In this document: piece by piece, positions 37,219-45,833 of the stretch
How positions within the stretch are numbered: position 1 is the stretch's first letter
Layout: each line of letters begins with the position of its first letter
NCBI GenBank assembly: GCA_024515975.1
Contig: JAMSKV010000005.1
Span: 1-64,000 of the forward strand
Length of the DNA: 64,000 bases
Direction: 5' to 3'
DNA from: Endosaccharibacter trunci
Lineage (GTDB): Bacteria; Pseudomonadota; Alphaproteobacteria; Acetobacterales; Acetobacteraceae
The notes under the pieces: generated by a model
What the model was told of the DNA's origin: nothing
Seen by the model: only the letters and a program-made list of their open reading frames with translations
The model's database searches: none
Made by a program: the position numbers and the translations under genes

Positions 37219-38133
37219 ATGCTCGACAGGGTCTCCACCCCGGCGACGGTGATCGACCGGCCTGTGTCGCGCCAAACGGCGGCACGAACGGCAGCGGCAC
37301 GGACAGCGGCGATACGGGCGCCCGCGATGCGCGCCGCCGGAAAGGCGGCGGCAGGCGCGCGGAAACCGAGCCGCGCGCTCCCGCTGCGTCGCTTCTGGTC
37401 GACTCTGCTCATTCTGGCGGTATGGCAGGCAGCGTCGTCCGCGGGGCTGGTCTCGCCGCAAACCCTCGCCTCGCCGCTGCGCATCGCCCAGACAGCCTTC
37501 GACCTGATCCGCAGCGGCGTTCTGCCGCAGAACCTGCTGGTGTCCCTGGGCCGGGCCGGGAGCGGGCTCGCCATCGCCATCGCCGTCGGTATCGCCCTGG
37601 CTCTGATCGCCGGACTGTCGCGTATCGGCGAGGATGTGGTCGATGCGCCGATGCAGATGTTGCGTACGCTGCCGGCTCTGGCGCTGGTGCCGTTATTCAT
37701 CCTCTGGTTCGGCATCGGCGAGACGCCCAAGATCGCCCTGGTGGCGCTGGGCGCGATGATCCCGGTCTATCTCAACCTGTCCAAGGGCATACGCGCGATC
37801 GATCCCAAGCTGCTGGAGATGGGCCGCACGCTCGGCCTGTCCCGCATGGCGGTGATCCGCCATATCGTCCTGCCCGGCGCGCTGCCGGACCTGCTCACGG
37901 GTCTGCGCTTCTCGGTCGGCATTTCCTGGCTGATGCTCGTGGTGGCCGAGCAGGTGAATGCGTCCACCGGCATCGGTCACATGATGATGGACGCACAGGA
38001 TTTCCTGCGCACCGACATCATTCTGGTTGGTCTGCTGGTCTATGCGCTGCTGGGCCTGCTCAGCGACCTGGCGGTGCGGATGCTGGAGCGGCACCTGCTG
38101 CGCTGGCGTCCGGTGGCGGGAGGCGCGCGATGA
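37219..38133 (+). CDS. ssuC: ABC transporter permease, SsuC/TauC type
   Basis: 304 aa. A 50-residue Ala/Arg-rich cytoplasmic N-terminus precedes six membrane segments of the BPD_transp_1 fold. The EAA-like loop KLLEMGRTLGLSRMAVIRHIVLPGALPDLLTGL and the WFGIGETPKIA segment place it with sulfonate/taurine/nitrate permeases. Coupled with the ATPase downstream by a 4-nt overlap. No periplasmic binding-protein gene is adjacent, so substrate (sulfonate is the family default) is inferred. Confidence 0.85.
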   Translation: MLDRVSTPATVIDRPVSRQTAARTAAARTAAIRAPAMRAAGKAAAGARKPSRALPLRRFWSTLLILAVWQAASSAGLVSPQTLASPLRIAQTAFDLIRSGVLPQNLLVSLGRAGSGLAIAIAVGIALALIAGLSRIGEDVVDAPMQMLRTLPALALVPLFILWFGIGETPKIALVALGAMIPVYLNLSKGIRAIDPKLLEMGRTLGLSRMAVIRHIVLPGALPDLLTGLRFSVGISWLMLVVAEQVNASTGIGHMMMDAQDFLRTDIILVGLLVYALLGLLSDLAVRMLERHLLRWRPVAGGAR

Positions 38134-38828
38134 GCGGCGGTGTCCTCGTCGAGGGGTTGGGCCGTGCCTTCGGCGGCAACCGCGTGCTGGACGGTCTCGA
38201 TCTGCAGATCCGTCCCGGCGAGTTCGTGGCGCTTCTGGGCCGTTCCGGCTCCGGCAAGACCACGCTGCTGCGCACTCTGGCCGGGCTGGATCCGGTGGAG
38301 GAGGGCGCCGTCTCGGTGCCGGATCAGGTCGCCGTGGTGTTCCAGGAAAGTCGCCTGCTGCCGTGGAAACGCGTGCGCGACAACGTCATGCTCGGGCTCG
38401 ATGGCGCGGATGCCGGGGCACGGGCCGAGGCGGCGCTGGGCGAGGTCGGACTGGCGCACCGTGTCGATGCATGGCCGCTCACCCTGTCCGGCGGCGAGGC
38501 GCAGCGCGTCGGCATTGCCCGCGCTCTGGTGCGCGCGCCGCACCTGCTGATGCTGGACGAACCCTTTGCCAGTCTGGACGCGCTCACCCGCCTGCGCATG
38601 CATGCTCTGGTGGAGCGGCTCTGGCGCAAGCATGGCTGCGCCGTTCTGCTGGTGACCCATGACGTGGACGAGGCGCTGACGCTCGGCGACCGCGCCGTAG
38701 TGCTGGATCGCGGCCGGATCAGGACCGTGCTGCCGCTGGAGATGGAGCGCCCGCGCCGGCACGATGCCGATTTCGCGCGTGGCCGGCAGGTGCTGCTGGA
38801 GGCGCTGGACGTTGGGGAGGCGGTTTAG
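38130..38828 (+). CDS. ssuB: ABC transporter ATP-binding protein, SsuB type
   Basis: 232 aa. Walker A GRSGSGKTT, the Q-loop FQESRLLPWKRVRDNV (the LLPW form is characteristic of the sulfonate/nitrate/taurine class), signature LSGGEAQRVGIARAL, Walker B LLMLDEPFASLD. Partner of the preceding permease. Length is slightly short of typical SsuB (about 255 aa) because the C-terminal tail is reduced. Its stop overlaps the tail of a small ORF on the other strand. Confidence 0.88.
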   Translation: MSGGVLVEGLGRAFGGNRVLDGLDLQIRPGEFVALLGRSGSGKTTLLRTLAGLDPVEEGAVSVPDQVAVVFQESRLLPWKRVRDNVMLGLDGADAGARAEAALGEVGLAHRVDAWPLTLSGGEAQRVGIARALVRAPHLLMLDEPFASLDALTRLRMHALVERLWRKHGCAVLLVTHDVDEALTLGDRAVVLDRGRIRTVLPLEMERPRRHDADFARGRQVLLEALDVGEAV

Positions 38829-38944
38829 CGGGTCCTGCGCGCCCGCACCCGGATCGGCTGCGGCTTCGGCCGCGCGGGGAGCAGAGCGGAGACCATCGCC
38901 AGCAGTACGGCGGCCATGAACGCAACCTGTTCCAACTGCTGCAT
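38825..38944 (-). CDS. Candidate 39-aa single-helix membrane protein
   Basis: Reads MQQLEQVAFMAAVLLAMVSA then a Leu/Pro stretch and a strongly basic tail (RPKPQPIRVRARRTR). One hydrophobic helix of ~17 residues followed by a positively charged C-terminus is a typical small-membrane-protein layout. AAAGG lies 7 nt before the ATG. It converges with ssuB, overlapping its stop by 4 nt. Not recognised; could be spurious. Confidence 0.4.
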   Translation of the reverse strand: MQQLEQVAFMAAVLLAMVSALLPARPKPQPIRVRARRTR

Positions 38945-39238
38945 GATCGAACCTTTCTTGCCCGGGCGGGTCTGACGAACAGATTGCCCTAACGCGCGTG
39001 GCAATCAAGGGTTGGTTCGTCCTGGTGGCAGCCGTGATGTGCCGGATCGGCAGAAGGGCGAGCGAAAACGATATAGCGCCTCCCGGACCTCTTCAGCACA
39101 GCAAGAAGACGCCATGCGCGCGGACGGAAGTTCGCGACGATTCCGAAACTCGGATCGCGGCCGATATGTCCCGGTATCGATTGCGCGCCCCGAGAAGCAG
39201 AAACGCGGCAACCGGATTGCTCCGGTCGCCGCCCCTAG

Positions 39239-40648
39239 TCATTCCGCCAAGGCGTACAGCACCCGCACCCAGCTCCGCGTCCCCTTGTGGAAGCTGGTGA
39301 GGTCGTATTTCTCGTTGGGCGAGTGGATGCGGTCGTCGGATTTCGCGAATCCGATCAGCAGGCTGTCCATGCCGAGCGCCTCCTGCAGATCCTTCACCAC
39401 GGGGATCGAGCCGCCGCTGCCGATCACGGCGGCCTCCTTGCCCCATTCTGCGGTGAGCGCGCCCAGGGCCGCCTTCAGCTCGGCGCCGTCGATCGGCAGG
39501 GCGCTGGCGCGCGAGCCGCCATGCTCGTGGAAGTCGACGCTGCAATCGGACGGAATGCGGGCCCGGACATGGGCGCGGAAGGCGGCGCGCACCTTGTCCG
39601 GGTCCTGGCCGGCGACCATGCGGAACGACACTTTGGCCTGCGCCTTGGCCGGCAGAACGGTCTTGAAGCCTTCGCCGCCATAGCCGCCGGTGATGCCGTT
39701 GATCTCGCAGGTCGGCCGCGCCCAGGTCTGTTCCAGCGCGGTATAGCCCTGTTCGCCCGCGGGGATGCTCAAGCCCACGGGGCCCAGCAGCGCCGCATCG
39801 TCGCCCAGATGTGCCCATTCGGCGCGCACCGATGCCGGCGGATCCTCCACGCCGTCATAGAAGCCGGGCAGGGTGATCCGGCCGGTCTCGTCACGGAGCG
39901 AGGCGAGCACGTCGACCAGGAGATGCAGCGGATTGCGGGCGGCATTGCCGTAGAGGCCGGAATGCAGGTCGCGATCGGCGCAGGAGATGGTGATCTCTTC
40001 CCCGACCAGGCCGCGCAGCATGGTGGTGATGGCCGGCACGCCGCCATCGAGCATGTTGGTGTCGCAGACGAGGGCGATGTCGGCACGCAGCTCGTCGCGG
40101 TTGGCATCCAGGAACGGCCGCAGGCTCGGGCCGCCGCTTTCCTCCTCGCCCTCCAGCAGAACGGTGACGTCGAGCGGGTAGGTGCCGTCTGCGGCGCGGA
40201 TCGCTCGCAGGGCCTCGATGAAGGTCATCACCTGGCCTTTGTCGTCGGACGCGCCGCGCGCGACGATCCAGCGCTCCCCATCGGGGCCGTCCTGCATCAC
40301 CGGGTCGAACGGACCGCTGGTCCAGAGCTCGATCGGGTCCACCGGCTGCACGTCGTAATGGCCGTAGAACAGAACGTGCGGGCGCCTGGCGCTGCCGATC
40401 TGGGCGCCGCCAGTCTGGCGGTGATGCGCCACCACGATCGGCAGGCCCGGGGTCTCGCGCACGGCACTCTCGAACCCGAGCCCGGCGAGATCGTCGCTCA
40501 GCCATCGGGCGGTGCGGCGGCAATCCTCGGCGTGGTCCGGCTGGGTGGAGATGCTCGGTATGCGCAGCAGCGCGAACAGCCGGTCCAGGCTGGCATCGAG
40601 CTGCTGATCGACGAGGGACAAGGCACGTGTGGGATCGGTGGCGGTCAT
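39239..40648 (-). CDS. M20 family metallopeptidase (dipeptidase-like)
   Basis: 469 aa from ATG 40648 (ATG 40657 adds three residues). Zinc-binding M20 signatures: VLFYGHYDVQPVD with His/Asp, ARGASDDKGQ with the bridging Asp, and LLEGEEESGGPS with the general-base Glu. The dimerisation domain (DLHSGLYGN) interrupts the catalytic domain as usual, and the C-terminal HSPNEKYDL carries the last His. Related to carnosinase-like dipeptidases (the CNDP/DapE-like cytosolic set). Probably cleaves dipeptides in the cytoplasm; substrate unassigned. Downstream of secB on the same strand (gap 66 bp). Confidence 0.92.
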   Translation of the reverse strand: MTATDPTRALSLVDQQLDASLDRLFALLRIPSISTQPDHAEDCRRTARWLSDDLAGLGFESAVRETPGLPIVVAHHRQTGGAQIGSARRPHVLFYGHYDVQPVDPIELWTSGPFDPVMQDGPDGERWIVARGASDDKGQVMTFIEALRAIRAADGTYPLDVTVLLEGEEESGGPSLRPFLDANRDELRADIALVCDTNMLDGGVPAITTMLRGLVGEEITISCADRDLHSGLYGNAARNPLHLLVDVLASLRDETGRITLPGFYDGVEDPPASVRAEWAHLGDDAALLGPVGLSIPAGEQGYTALEQTWARPTCEINGITGGYGGEGFKTVLPAKAQAKVSFRMVAGQDPDKVRAAFRAHVRARIPSDCSVDFHEHGGSRASALPIDGAELKAALGALTAEWGKEAAVIGSGGSIPVVKDLQEALGMDSLLIGFAKSDDRIHSPNEKYDLTSFHKGTRSWVRVLYALAE

Positions 40649-40714
40649 GCCCGGCATGGTGCCCCCAAACCGGGCCGGGACGGAAGGGCCCCCGAACCGC
40701 CCCGGGGGAAGCGA

Positions 40715-41308
40715 TCAGGTCGCGGCGCTGGTCGCTTGCTGTGCCGCTGCCTGCTGTGCCGCCGCCGCGGCATTGGCGGCGCGCTTGCCCTGCCAGAAGG
40801 CGATGAAATCGAAGGGCTGCAGCAGCACGGGCGGGAATCCGGCCTCGCGCGTGATGTCGGCGAGCTGGGCGCGGGCGAACGGGAACAACAGGCGCGGGCA
40901 TTCGGCGAACAGCACCGGCTCCACCGCCTCGGGTTCGACGTTCTGCAGCGTGAAGATGCCGGAATAGGCGATCTCCACCACGAACGCGACCGGCGGCGCC
41001 TCCTGGCCTTGCACCGGCTGGCTGACATGGCCGGTGCAGTGCATCAGCAGCGTCACTTCCCAGGTCGGGCGGTGTTCTTCCGCGCGCCGGGCCTGGACGT
41101 CGATGCCCAGCGTGATGTGCGGGCGCATGCTGCTGATCGCGGCGTAGATCGCCGGCGCGCCCGGCACCTGAAAGGTCATGCCGCGCACGTATTGGGTAAT
41201 CAGCACGAGGGGCGGCCCGGATTGCGCGGCGCCGCCTACGGACTGGCCCGCACCCGCTCCGCCTGTCGAGGCGCCCCCGGAAACGCTATGGATCGCTGAA
41301 TCTGACAT
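40715..41308 (-). CDS. secB: Protein-export chaperone SecB
   Basis: 197 aa, longer than the usual ~155-165. The SecB core runs from about residue 33 to 175 (ITQYVRGMTFQVPGAP, LLMHCTGHV, AYSGIF, ECPRLLFPFARAQLADITREAGFPPVLLQP). The extra length is a Gly/Ser/Ala-rich N-terminus (~30 residues) and an Ala/Gln-rich C-terminal tail. It binds unfolded preproteins and targets them to SecA. The conserved FDFIAFW end is typical of alphaproteobacterial SecB. Confidence 0.93.
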   Translation of the reverse strand: MSDSAIHSVSGGASTGGAGAGQSVGGAAQSGPPLVLITQYVRGMTFQVPGAPAIYAAISSMRPHITLGIDVQARRAEEHRPTWEVTLLMHCTGHVSQPVQGQEAPPVAFVVEIAYSGIFTLQNVEPEAVEPVLFAECPRLLFPFARAQLADITREAGFPPVLLQPFDFIAFWQGKRAANAAAAAQQAAAQQATSAAT

Positions 41309-41412
41309 GAGGCGGTCTTCATCCGGTTACGCGGGAATCATACCGCAGCCCGGGCTGGCCTGCGAGGGCGGCCGGACCGGCGCCTCCGGCGTATCGGTCA
41401 GCCGAAAGAATT

Positions 41413-41527
41413 GTTCTTCTTCAGGGCGAAAACAAAAGATCTTCTATCCGTCCGGCTCCATGCCTTGCCGGTTCTCCGGCCCGAACGGACAGAAGTCCTT
41501 TTGCTTCATCGTCTTCAGAACGAGAAG
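41413..41527. repeat. Compound palindromic repeat, degenerate copy C
   Basis: About 115 bp, colinear with the 51258-51374 copy. The core arms (CTTCTATCCG and GAACGGACAGAAGTCCTTTTG) are kept, but both terminal hairpins have lost most of their pairing. It lies upstream of secB rather than in a convergent gap. Confidence 0.65.
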
Positions 41528-41561
41528 ATTCGTCCGGCCTGCATTGCCGCAAGCCGCGTCG

Positions 41562-42131
41562 CTAGTAGGCGTAGCCAGGAGCCACCGGCACGGCCGGATA
41601 CACCACCGCCGGCGGATGCGGCGGCACCGGAACCAGCAGACCCGGCGCGTAGGAGCCGGCCACGTCCGGGGTGGCATAGCTGACGATGGCCGGTACCGCG
41701 ATCAGGTTGCCGCTGGCGCGGGTACATTGGGCATAGGCGGCATCGTAATTCGCCTGGAACGCGGCGCCCGAGTTGGCCGCGGCGTTGGCGCCGGCGCTGG
41801 CGCCGAGCAGAAGCCCGGACCCGCCGCCGATCGCGGCGCCCGCGCCCGGATCGCCGACCGCGGCGCCGATCACCACGCCGGCCACGGCGCCCAGGACTGT
41901 GCCCAGAGCGGCGCTGCCGACGCCGCTGCGATTGGCCGCCTGCGCCGGGGTCAGCCCGCCATTGGCCTGGGCGGCAACAGCGCGGCAATGGGCATCGTCG
42001 GCGGCAAACTGGGCCGCGGTCTTCCCGGGTCCGGGCTGCGCCAGGATGCTGGGGCCGGGCGGAGGCGCCACGGTGCAGGCCGACAAGAGAACGGTACCGG
42101 CCAGACAGGCGGACAGGGCGAGTGAACGCAT
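41562..42131 (-). CDS. Glycine-zipper lipoprotein
   Basis: 189 aa. Signal peptide MRSLALSACLAGTVLLSAC with lipobox LLSAC, then a glycine-zipper region (about residues 70-125: GTVLGAVAGVVIGAAVGDPGAGAA and following GxxxG repeats) that may insert in or associate with the outer membrane, then a C-terminal Pro/Val/Tyr-rich tail. GGAGC lies 6 nt before ATG 42131. Two Cys residues (AHCRAV and YAQCTRA) flank the zipper and could form a disulfide. Function unknown; similar proteins are often envelope-stress related. Confidence 0.8.
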   Translation of the reverse strand: MRSLALSACLAGTVLLSACTVAPPPGPSILAQPGPGKTAAQFAADDAHCRAVAAQANGGLTPAQAANRSGVGSAALGTVLGAVAGVVIGAAVGDPGAGAAIGGGSGLLLGASAGANAAANSGAAFQANYDAAYAQCTRASGNLIAVPAIVSYATPDVAGSYAPGLLVPVPPHPPAVVYPAVPVAPGYAY

Positions 42132-42572
42132 CGGAAGCTCCGAACGGGCGACGTCCGGGTCTTTTATCCCGGCCCGAACGCGCGGGGGAGCGGCAATATG
42201 GTAACCAAGAGCATTCCATGCACGCAGAACAGACCAGCTTTCCGTTCCGGCCGCCGATTGATGCTGGCGCTTCGGGCTCCGGTGGCTAGGATGCCGGACC
42301 ATGAACCGCCACGCATCCCTGTCGAGCCTCGATGCGCGCGCGTTCGGCCGTCTTGCGGCGTCCTTGTCGCGTCCGGCGTCCCTTCGGCGGCTTAGCCCCC
42401 GACTTCCCGGTTCCCGACTTCCCAGCCCCTGAGCGGCTGCCCGTTCGACCGATCCCGGTCGCGGCGCGTTCAGGGGAAGAGAGATCAGCGGGCCCGCCGA
42501 GCGGGCCGACGAACACTTCAATCCGCGCGCCGGTCCCCAGGACGGCGACGCCGATCCATTCGGGACGCCAGC
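42132..42572 (+). promoter_or_regulatory. leuA upstream region with leader ORF and hairpins
   Basis: 441 bp without a long gene. It contains a 43-codon leader ORF (42301-42432), a long hairpin whose outer 10-bp stem joins 42426-42435 to 42467-42476 (the leader stop codon lies in its left arm) and which encloses a 5-4-5 stem at 42447-42460, and a second stem GGCCCGC-CGA-GCGGGCC at 42491-42507. Order and spacing fit a transcription-attenuation leader for leucine synthesis. No T-run follows the last stem. Confidence 0.45.
42301..42432 (+). CDS. Candidate leucine-attenuation leader peptide
   Basis: 43 aa ending 140 bp before leuA. Eight of 43 residues are Leu, and six of those codons are CTT or TTG, which the long genes around it seldom use (they favour CTG/CTC). 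AGGA lies 9 nt before the ATG. The stop codon lies in a stem just downstream, so ribosome position could choose between structures. Unlike classical leu leaders there is no run of consecutive Leu codons, so this is a hypothesis. Confidence 0.45.
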   Translation: MNRHASLSSLDARAFGRLAASLSRPASLRRLSPRLPGSRLPSP

Positions 42573-44147
42573 ATGAGCATCGACCATCCGAGCTTCGGCC
42601 GTATCGACTCCAACCGCGTGATCATTTTCGACACCACGCTGCGCGACGGCGAGCAGTCGCCCGGCTTCTCCATGAACATCACCGAGAAGCTGCGCATGGC
42701 GCACGCTCTGGCCGAACTGGGCGTGGATGTGATCGAGGCCGGTTTCCCCGTGGCGAGCCCGGGCGATTTCGACAGCGTGAAGCAGATCGCCGAACAGGTG
42801 CGGGGGCCGGTGATCTGCGGTCTGGCCCGCACGGGCGGCCGCGAGGACATCCAGCGCGCCGGCGAGGCGATTCGCGGCGCCGAGCGCTCGCGCATCCACA
42901 ATTTCATCTCCACCTCGCCGCTGCACATGAAGTACAAGCTGCGCATGGAGCCGGAAACGGTTCTGGATCTGATCACGAGGGGCAACCAGGCCGCGCGCCA
43001 GTTCACGGACGACGTGGAATGGTCGGCCGAGGACGGGTCGCGCACGGAGCCGGACTTCCTGTGCCGCTGCGTGGAAGCCGCCATCAAGGCCGGCGCCACG
43101 ACCATCAACATCCCCGACACGGTGGGCTACGCCACGCCGGAGGACATGGTCCGCATCTTCCGCATGCTGCTGGAGCGGGTGCCGGGCGCGGACGGGGTGA
43201 TCCTGTCGGCGCACAACCATAACGATCTGGGGCTGGCTGTCGCCAATACGGTGGCCTCCGTGCAGGCCGGCGTGCGGCAGATCGAGTGCACGATCAACGG
43301 GATCGGCGAGCGCGCCGGCAACGCCGCGCTGGAGGAGATCGTCATGGCGCTGCGCACGCGCCAGGACGTGATGCCGTTCAGCAACAACATCCGCACCACC
43401 GACCTGCTCAAGCTGTCGCGCATGCTGGCGACCATCACCGGCTTCGACGTGCAGCCCAACAAGGCGATCGTCGGCCGCAACGCCTTCGCGCATGAAAGCG
43501 GCATCCATCAGGACGGCATGCTGAAGAACGCGCAGACCTACGAGATCATGACGCCGGAAAGCGTCGGCTGGACCAAATCCTCCCTGGTCCTGGGCAAGCA
43601 TTCCGGCCGCGCCGCCTTCCGCGACAAGCTGGCCGCCCTGGGCTACGGCGATCTGGGCGAGAACCAGGTCCAGGACGCGTTCGTCCGGTTCAAGCACCTC
43701 GCCGACCACAAGAAGGTGGTCTACGACGAGGATCTGGTGGCGCTGGTGGATGACGAGCAGCGCGACCATGCGCGCATCCGGTTCATCGGGCTCGACATCT
43801 CCGGCGGGTCGCGCCGTCCGTCGCGTGCCGAGCTGGAGCTGGAGATCGACGGCGAGACCCGGTCCGCCGACGTGACCGGCACCGGCCCCGTGGACGCCGC
43901 CTTCAACGCCGTGCGCTCCCTGTTTCCGCACGAGGCGACCCTGGTGCTGTTCTCCGTCGGCGCCGTCACCGAGGGCACGGACGCGCAGGCGCGTACCACC
44001 GTGCGCCTGGAGGAGAACGGCAAGATGGTGGACGGGCAGGGCGCCGATACCGACACCATCGTGTCCGCCGTGCGCGCCTACGTGCATGCGCTGAACAAGC
44101 TGCTGGTGAAGCGCGCCCGCACCGAGCCGGAAGCGCTCACCGCCTGA
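42573..44147 (+). CDS. leuA: 2-isopropylmalate synthase
   Basis: 524 aa, LeuA type 1, normal length. Catalyses the first committed step of leucine synthesis from acetyl-CoA and 2-oxoisovalerate. TIM barrel with DTTLRDGEQSPG (metal and substrate site) and HNHNDLGLAVAN (metal His pair); ESGIHQDGMLK and LGKHSGRAAF are family signatures. The C-terminal ~120 residues are the LeuA dimer domain that gives leucine feedback inhibition. Preceded by a structured leader with a small ORF. Confidence 0.96.
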   Translation: MSIDHPSFGRIDSNRVIIFDTTLRDGEQSPGFSMNITEKLRMAHALAELGVDVIEAGFPVASPGDFDSVKQIAEQVRGPVICGLARTGGREDIQRAGEAIRGAERSRIHNFISTSPLHMKYKLRMEPETVLDLITRGNQAARQFTDDVEWSAEDGSRTEPDFLCRCVEAAIKAGATTINIPDTVGYATPEDMVRIFRMLLERVPGADGVILSAHNHNDLGLAVANTVASVQAGVRQIECTINGIGERAGNAALEEIVMALRTRQDVMPFSNNIRTTDLLKLSRMLATITGFDVQPNKAIVGRNAFAHESGIHQDGMLKNAQTYEIMTPESVGWTKSSLVLGKHSGRAAFRDKLAALGYGDLGENQVQDAFVRFKHLADHKKVVYDEDLVALVDDEQRDHARIRFIGLDISGGSRRPSRAELELEIDGETRSADVTGTGPVDAAFNAVRSLFPHEATLVLFSVGAVTEGTDAQARTTVRLEENGKMVDGQGADTDTIVSAVRAYVHALNKLLVKRARTEPEALTA

Positions 44148-44263
44148 GACCGGGGGCGCGGTTCCCCTGCCGCGTCCTCGCCGCAACGGCTCGGCCGTTT
44201 GCTTCGCCCTGGTTTTGCCGGGCGGGTTTGCGCCGGCCGTCTCGGCAGGGGATCATGCGGGCC

Positions 44264-45586
44264 ATGACCGCGATCGACTCCACCCTGGCGGCCCTCCGGC
44301 GCGGCGATCTGGCCGGGGCGCACACGCTGACCCTCCGGGGCGGGCTGCGCGAATTTCCGCCCGAGATCATGGGGCTGGCGGACACGCTGGAGGTGCTGGA
44401 TCTCAGCCAGAACGCGCTGTCCGTGTTGCCGGACGATCTTGGCCGGCTAAGCCGTCTGCGCGTGCTGTTCTGTTCCGGGAATCGGTTCGATCGCCTCCCT
44501 CCGGTTCTGGGCGATTGCGTCGCGCTCAGCCAGATCGGGTTTCGGGACGCCGGTCTGGGTGAGATCCCCGCGGAAGCGCTGCCCCCGAAGCTGCGCTGGC
44601 TTACGGTGACGGGAAACGTGTTGCGGGATCTGCCGCGGGCGATCGGCGAGCGGCCGTTGCTGCAGAAGCTGATGCTGTCCGGCAACCAGCTCTCGGAACT
44701 GCCGGTCAGTCTGGCCGGCGCGCCGTCGCTGGAATTGCTGCGCCTGTCGGCCAATCGTTTCGAGTCTCTGCCGCCGTGGATCGCCGAATTGCCCTGCATG
44801 GCGTGGCTGGCCTGGGCCGGCAACCCGATGGATGCGGCGCGTGCCCAGGATGCGCGCAGCATTCCGTGGGACCGCCTGGCCCTGACCGGCCAGCTGGGAG
44901 AAGGCGCGTCAGGACAGGTGTTTCGCGCCGATTGGCAGGACGGGGCGGAATCGCGGCCGGTCGCGCTGAAGCTGTTCCGTGGCGCGATGACCAGCGACGG
45001 GCTGCCGGAACGCGAGATGGAGGCCTGTCTGATGGCAGGCGACCACCCGAACCTGGCCGGTGGGCTGGGACGCGTCACGGGCCATCCGGACGGCGCGCAG
45101 GGTCTGGCGATGCGGCTGCTGCCGGAGGGCTGGCGCGCTCTCGCCGGACCGCCGAGTCTCGAGAGCTGCACGCGGGATGTCTACGCGCCGGATGCCGCAT
45201 TCACCGCCGAAACCGTGCTGCGTCTGGCTTATGCCGTGGCGTGCGCCGGCGCCCATCTGCACGCAACCGACCTGTCGCATGGCGATCTCTACGCGCACAA
45301 CACGCTCTGGGACGGCGCGCAGGGCGACGCCGTGCTGAGCGATTTCGGCGCCAGCGCCGCGCTGCCACCGCCCGGCCCGCTACGCCGGGCGCTGGAAGGG
45401 ATGGATGTGCTGGCCTGGGCGATCCTGGTCGAGGAGCTGCTGGCGCGCTGCCCTGGACTCGAGGCGGTCGACGCGATCAGGGCTGATTGCCTTGATCGGA
45501 ACTCTTCCTCACGGCCCCGTTTCGCGGACATTGTGGAGGAGCTTCGACCTCTGGTGGCGGTATCTCTGCATTCGCCGTCCCGATAA
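44264..45586 (+). CDS. Leucine-rich repeat protein kinase-like protein
   Basis: About 440 aa (ATG 44255 or 44228 add 3 or 12 residues). Residues ~20-205 hold seven or so LRRs of the bacterial ~23-residue type (LEVLDLSQNALSVLPDDLGRL, LQKLMLSGNQLSELP, LELLRLSANRFESLP). Residues ~215-440 form a protein kinase-like fold: Gly loop GQLGEGASGQVF, catalytic-Lys segment RPVALKLF, HGDLYAHNTLWD in place of HRDLKxxN, and DFGAS. The catalytic Asp, Asn and DFG are retained, so activity is plausible. Such LRR-kinase fusions are known in some proteobacteria but their targets are not. Cytoplasmic: no signal or membrane segment. Confidence 0.85.
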   Translation: MTAIDSTLAALRRGDLAGAHTLTLRGGLREFPPEIMGLADTLEVLDLSQNALSVLPDDLGRLSRLRVLFCSGNRFDRLPPVLGDCVALSQIGFRDAGLGEIPAEALPPKLRWLTVTGNVLRDLPRAIGERPLLQKLMLSGNQLSELPVSLAGAPSLELLRLSANRFESLPPWIAELPCMAWLAWAGNPMDAARAQDARSIPWDRLALTGQLGEGASGQVFRADWQDGAESRPVALKLFRGAMTSDGLPEREMEACLMAGDHPNLAGGLGRVTGHPDGAQGLAMRLLPEGWRALAGPPSLESCTRDVYAPDAAFTAETVLRLAYAVACAGAHLHATDLSHGDLYAHNTLWDGAQGDAVLSDFGASAALPPPGPLRRALEGMDVLAWAILVEELLARCPGLEAVDAIRADCLDRNSSSRPRFADIVEELRPLVAVSLHSPSR

Positions 45587-45833
45587 CGGACCAATCCAGT
45601 GGTTTCTCGAAGCGAGACGAGATTGAACGATCTGGCCCCTGACGGTGAAGATACTGACGATCTCATGGCAGAGCCCAGACGGGATGCGAGGCTATTGTGT
45701 CTTCCCGCAGGGTGGCGGCTGACTTGATTTACGTTGCAAGAGGCGGACCTGCAGACAGCGGGGGAGATATGGAGCCCCATGGCCGTTCATCCGTTGACGA
45801 TGGCGTGCGTGGAAGGTCGCTGGTTTCGCCGCC

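Noticed and set aside
39005-39211. 68-codon minus-strand frame between ssuB and the M20 peptidase
   Set aside because: Arg/Ser/Cys-rich composition, no ribosome binding site and no structure; most likely non-coding.
42132-44186. Long antisense frame covering leuA, continuous with the glycine-zipper lipoprotein gene
   Set aside because: The lipoprotein has its own start, signal peptide and ribosome binding site at 42131; the extension is a shadow of leuA.
45587-45833. Possible gene remnant between the LRR-kinase and the sulfotransferase-like gene
   Set aside because: No frame gives a recognisable motif on either strand, and no repeats or terminator were convincing.
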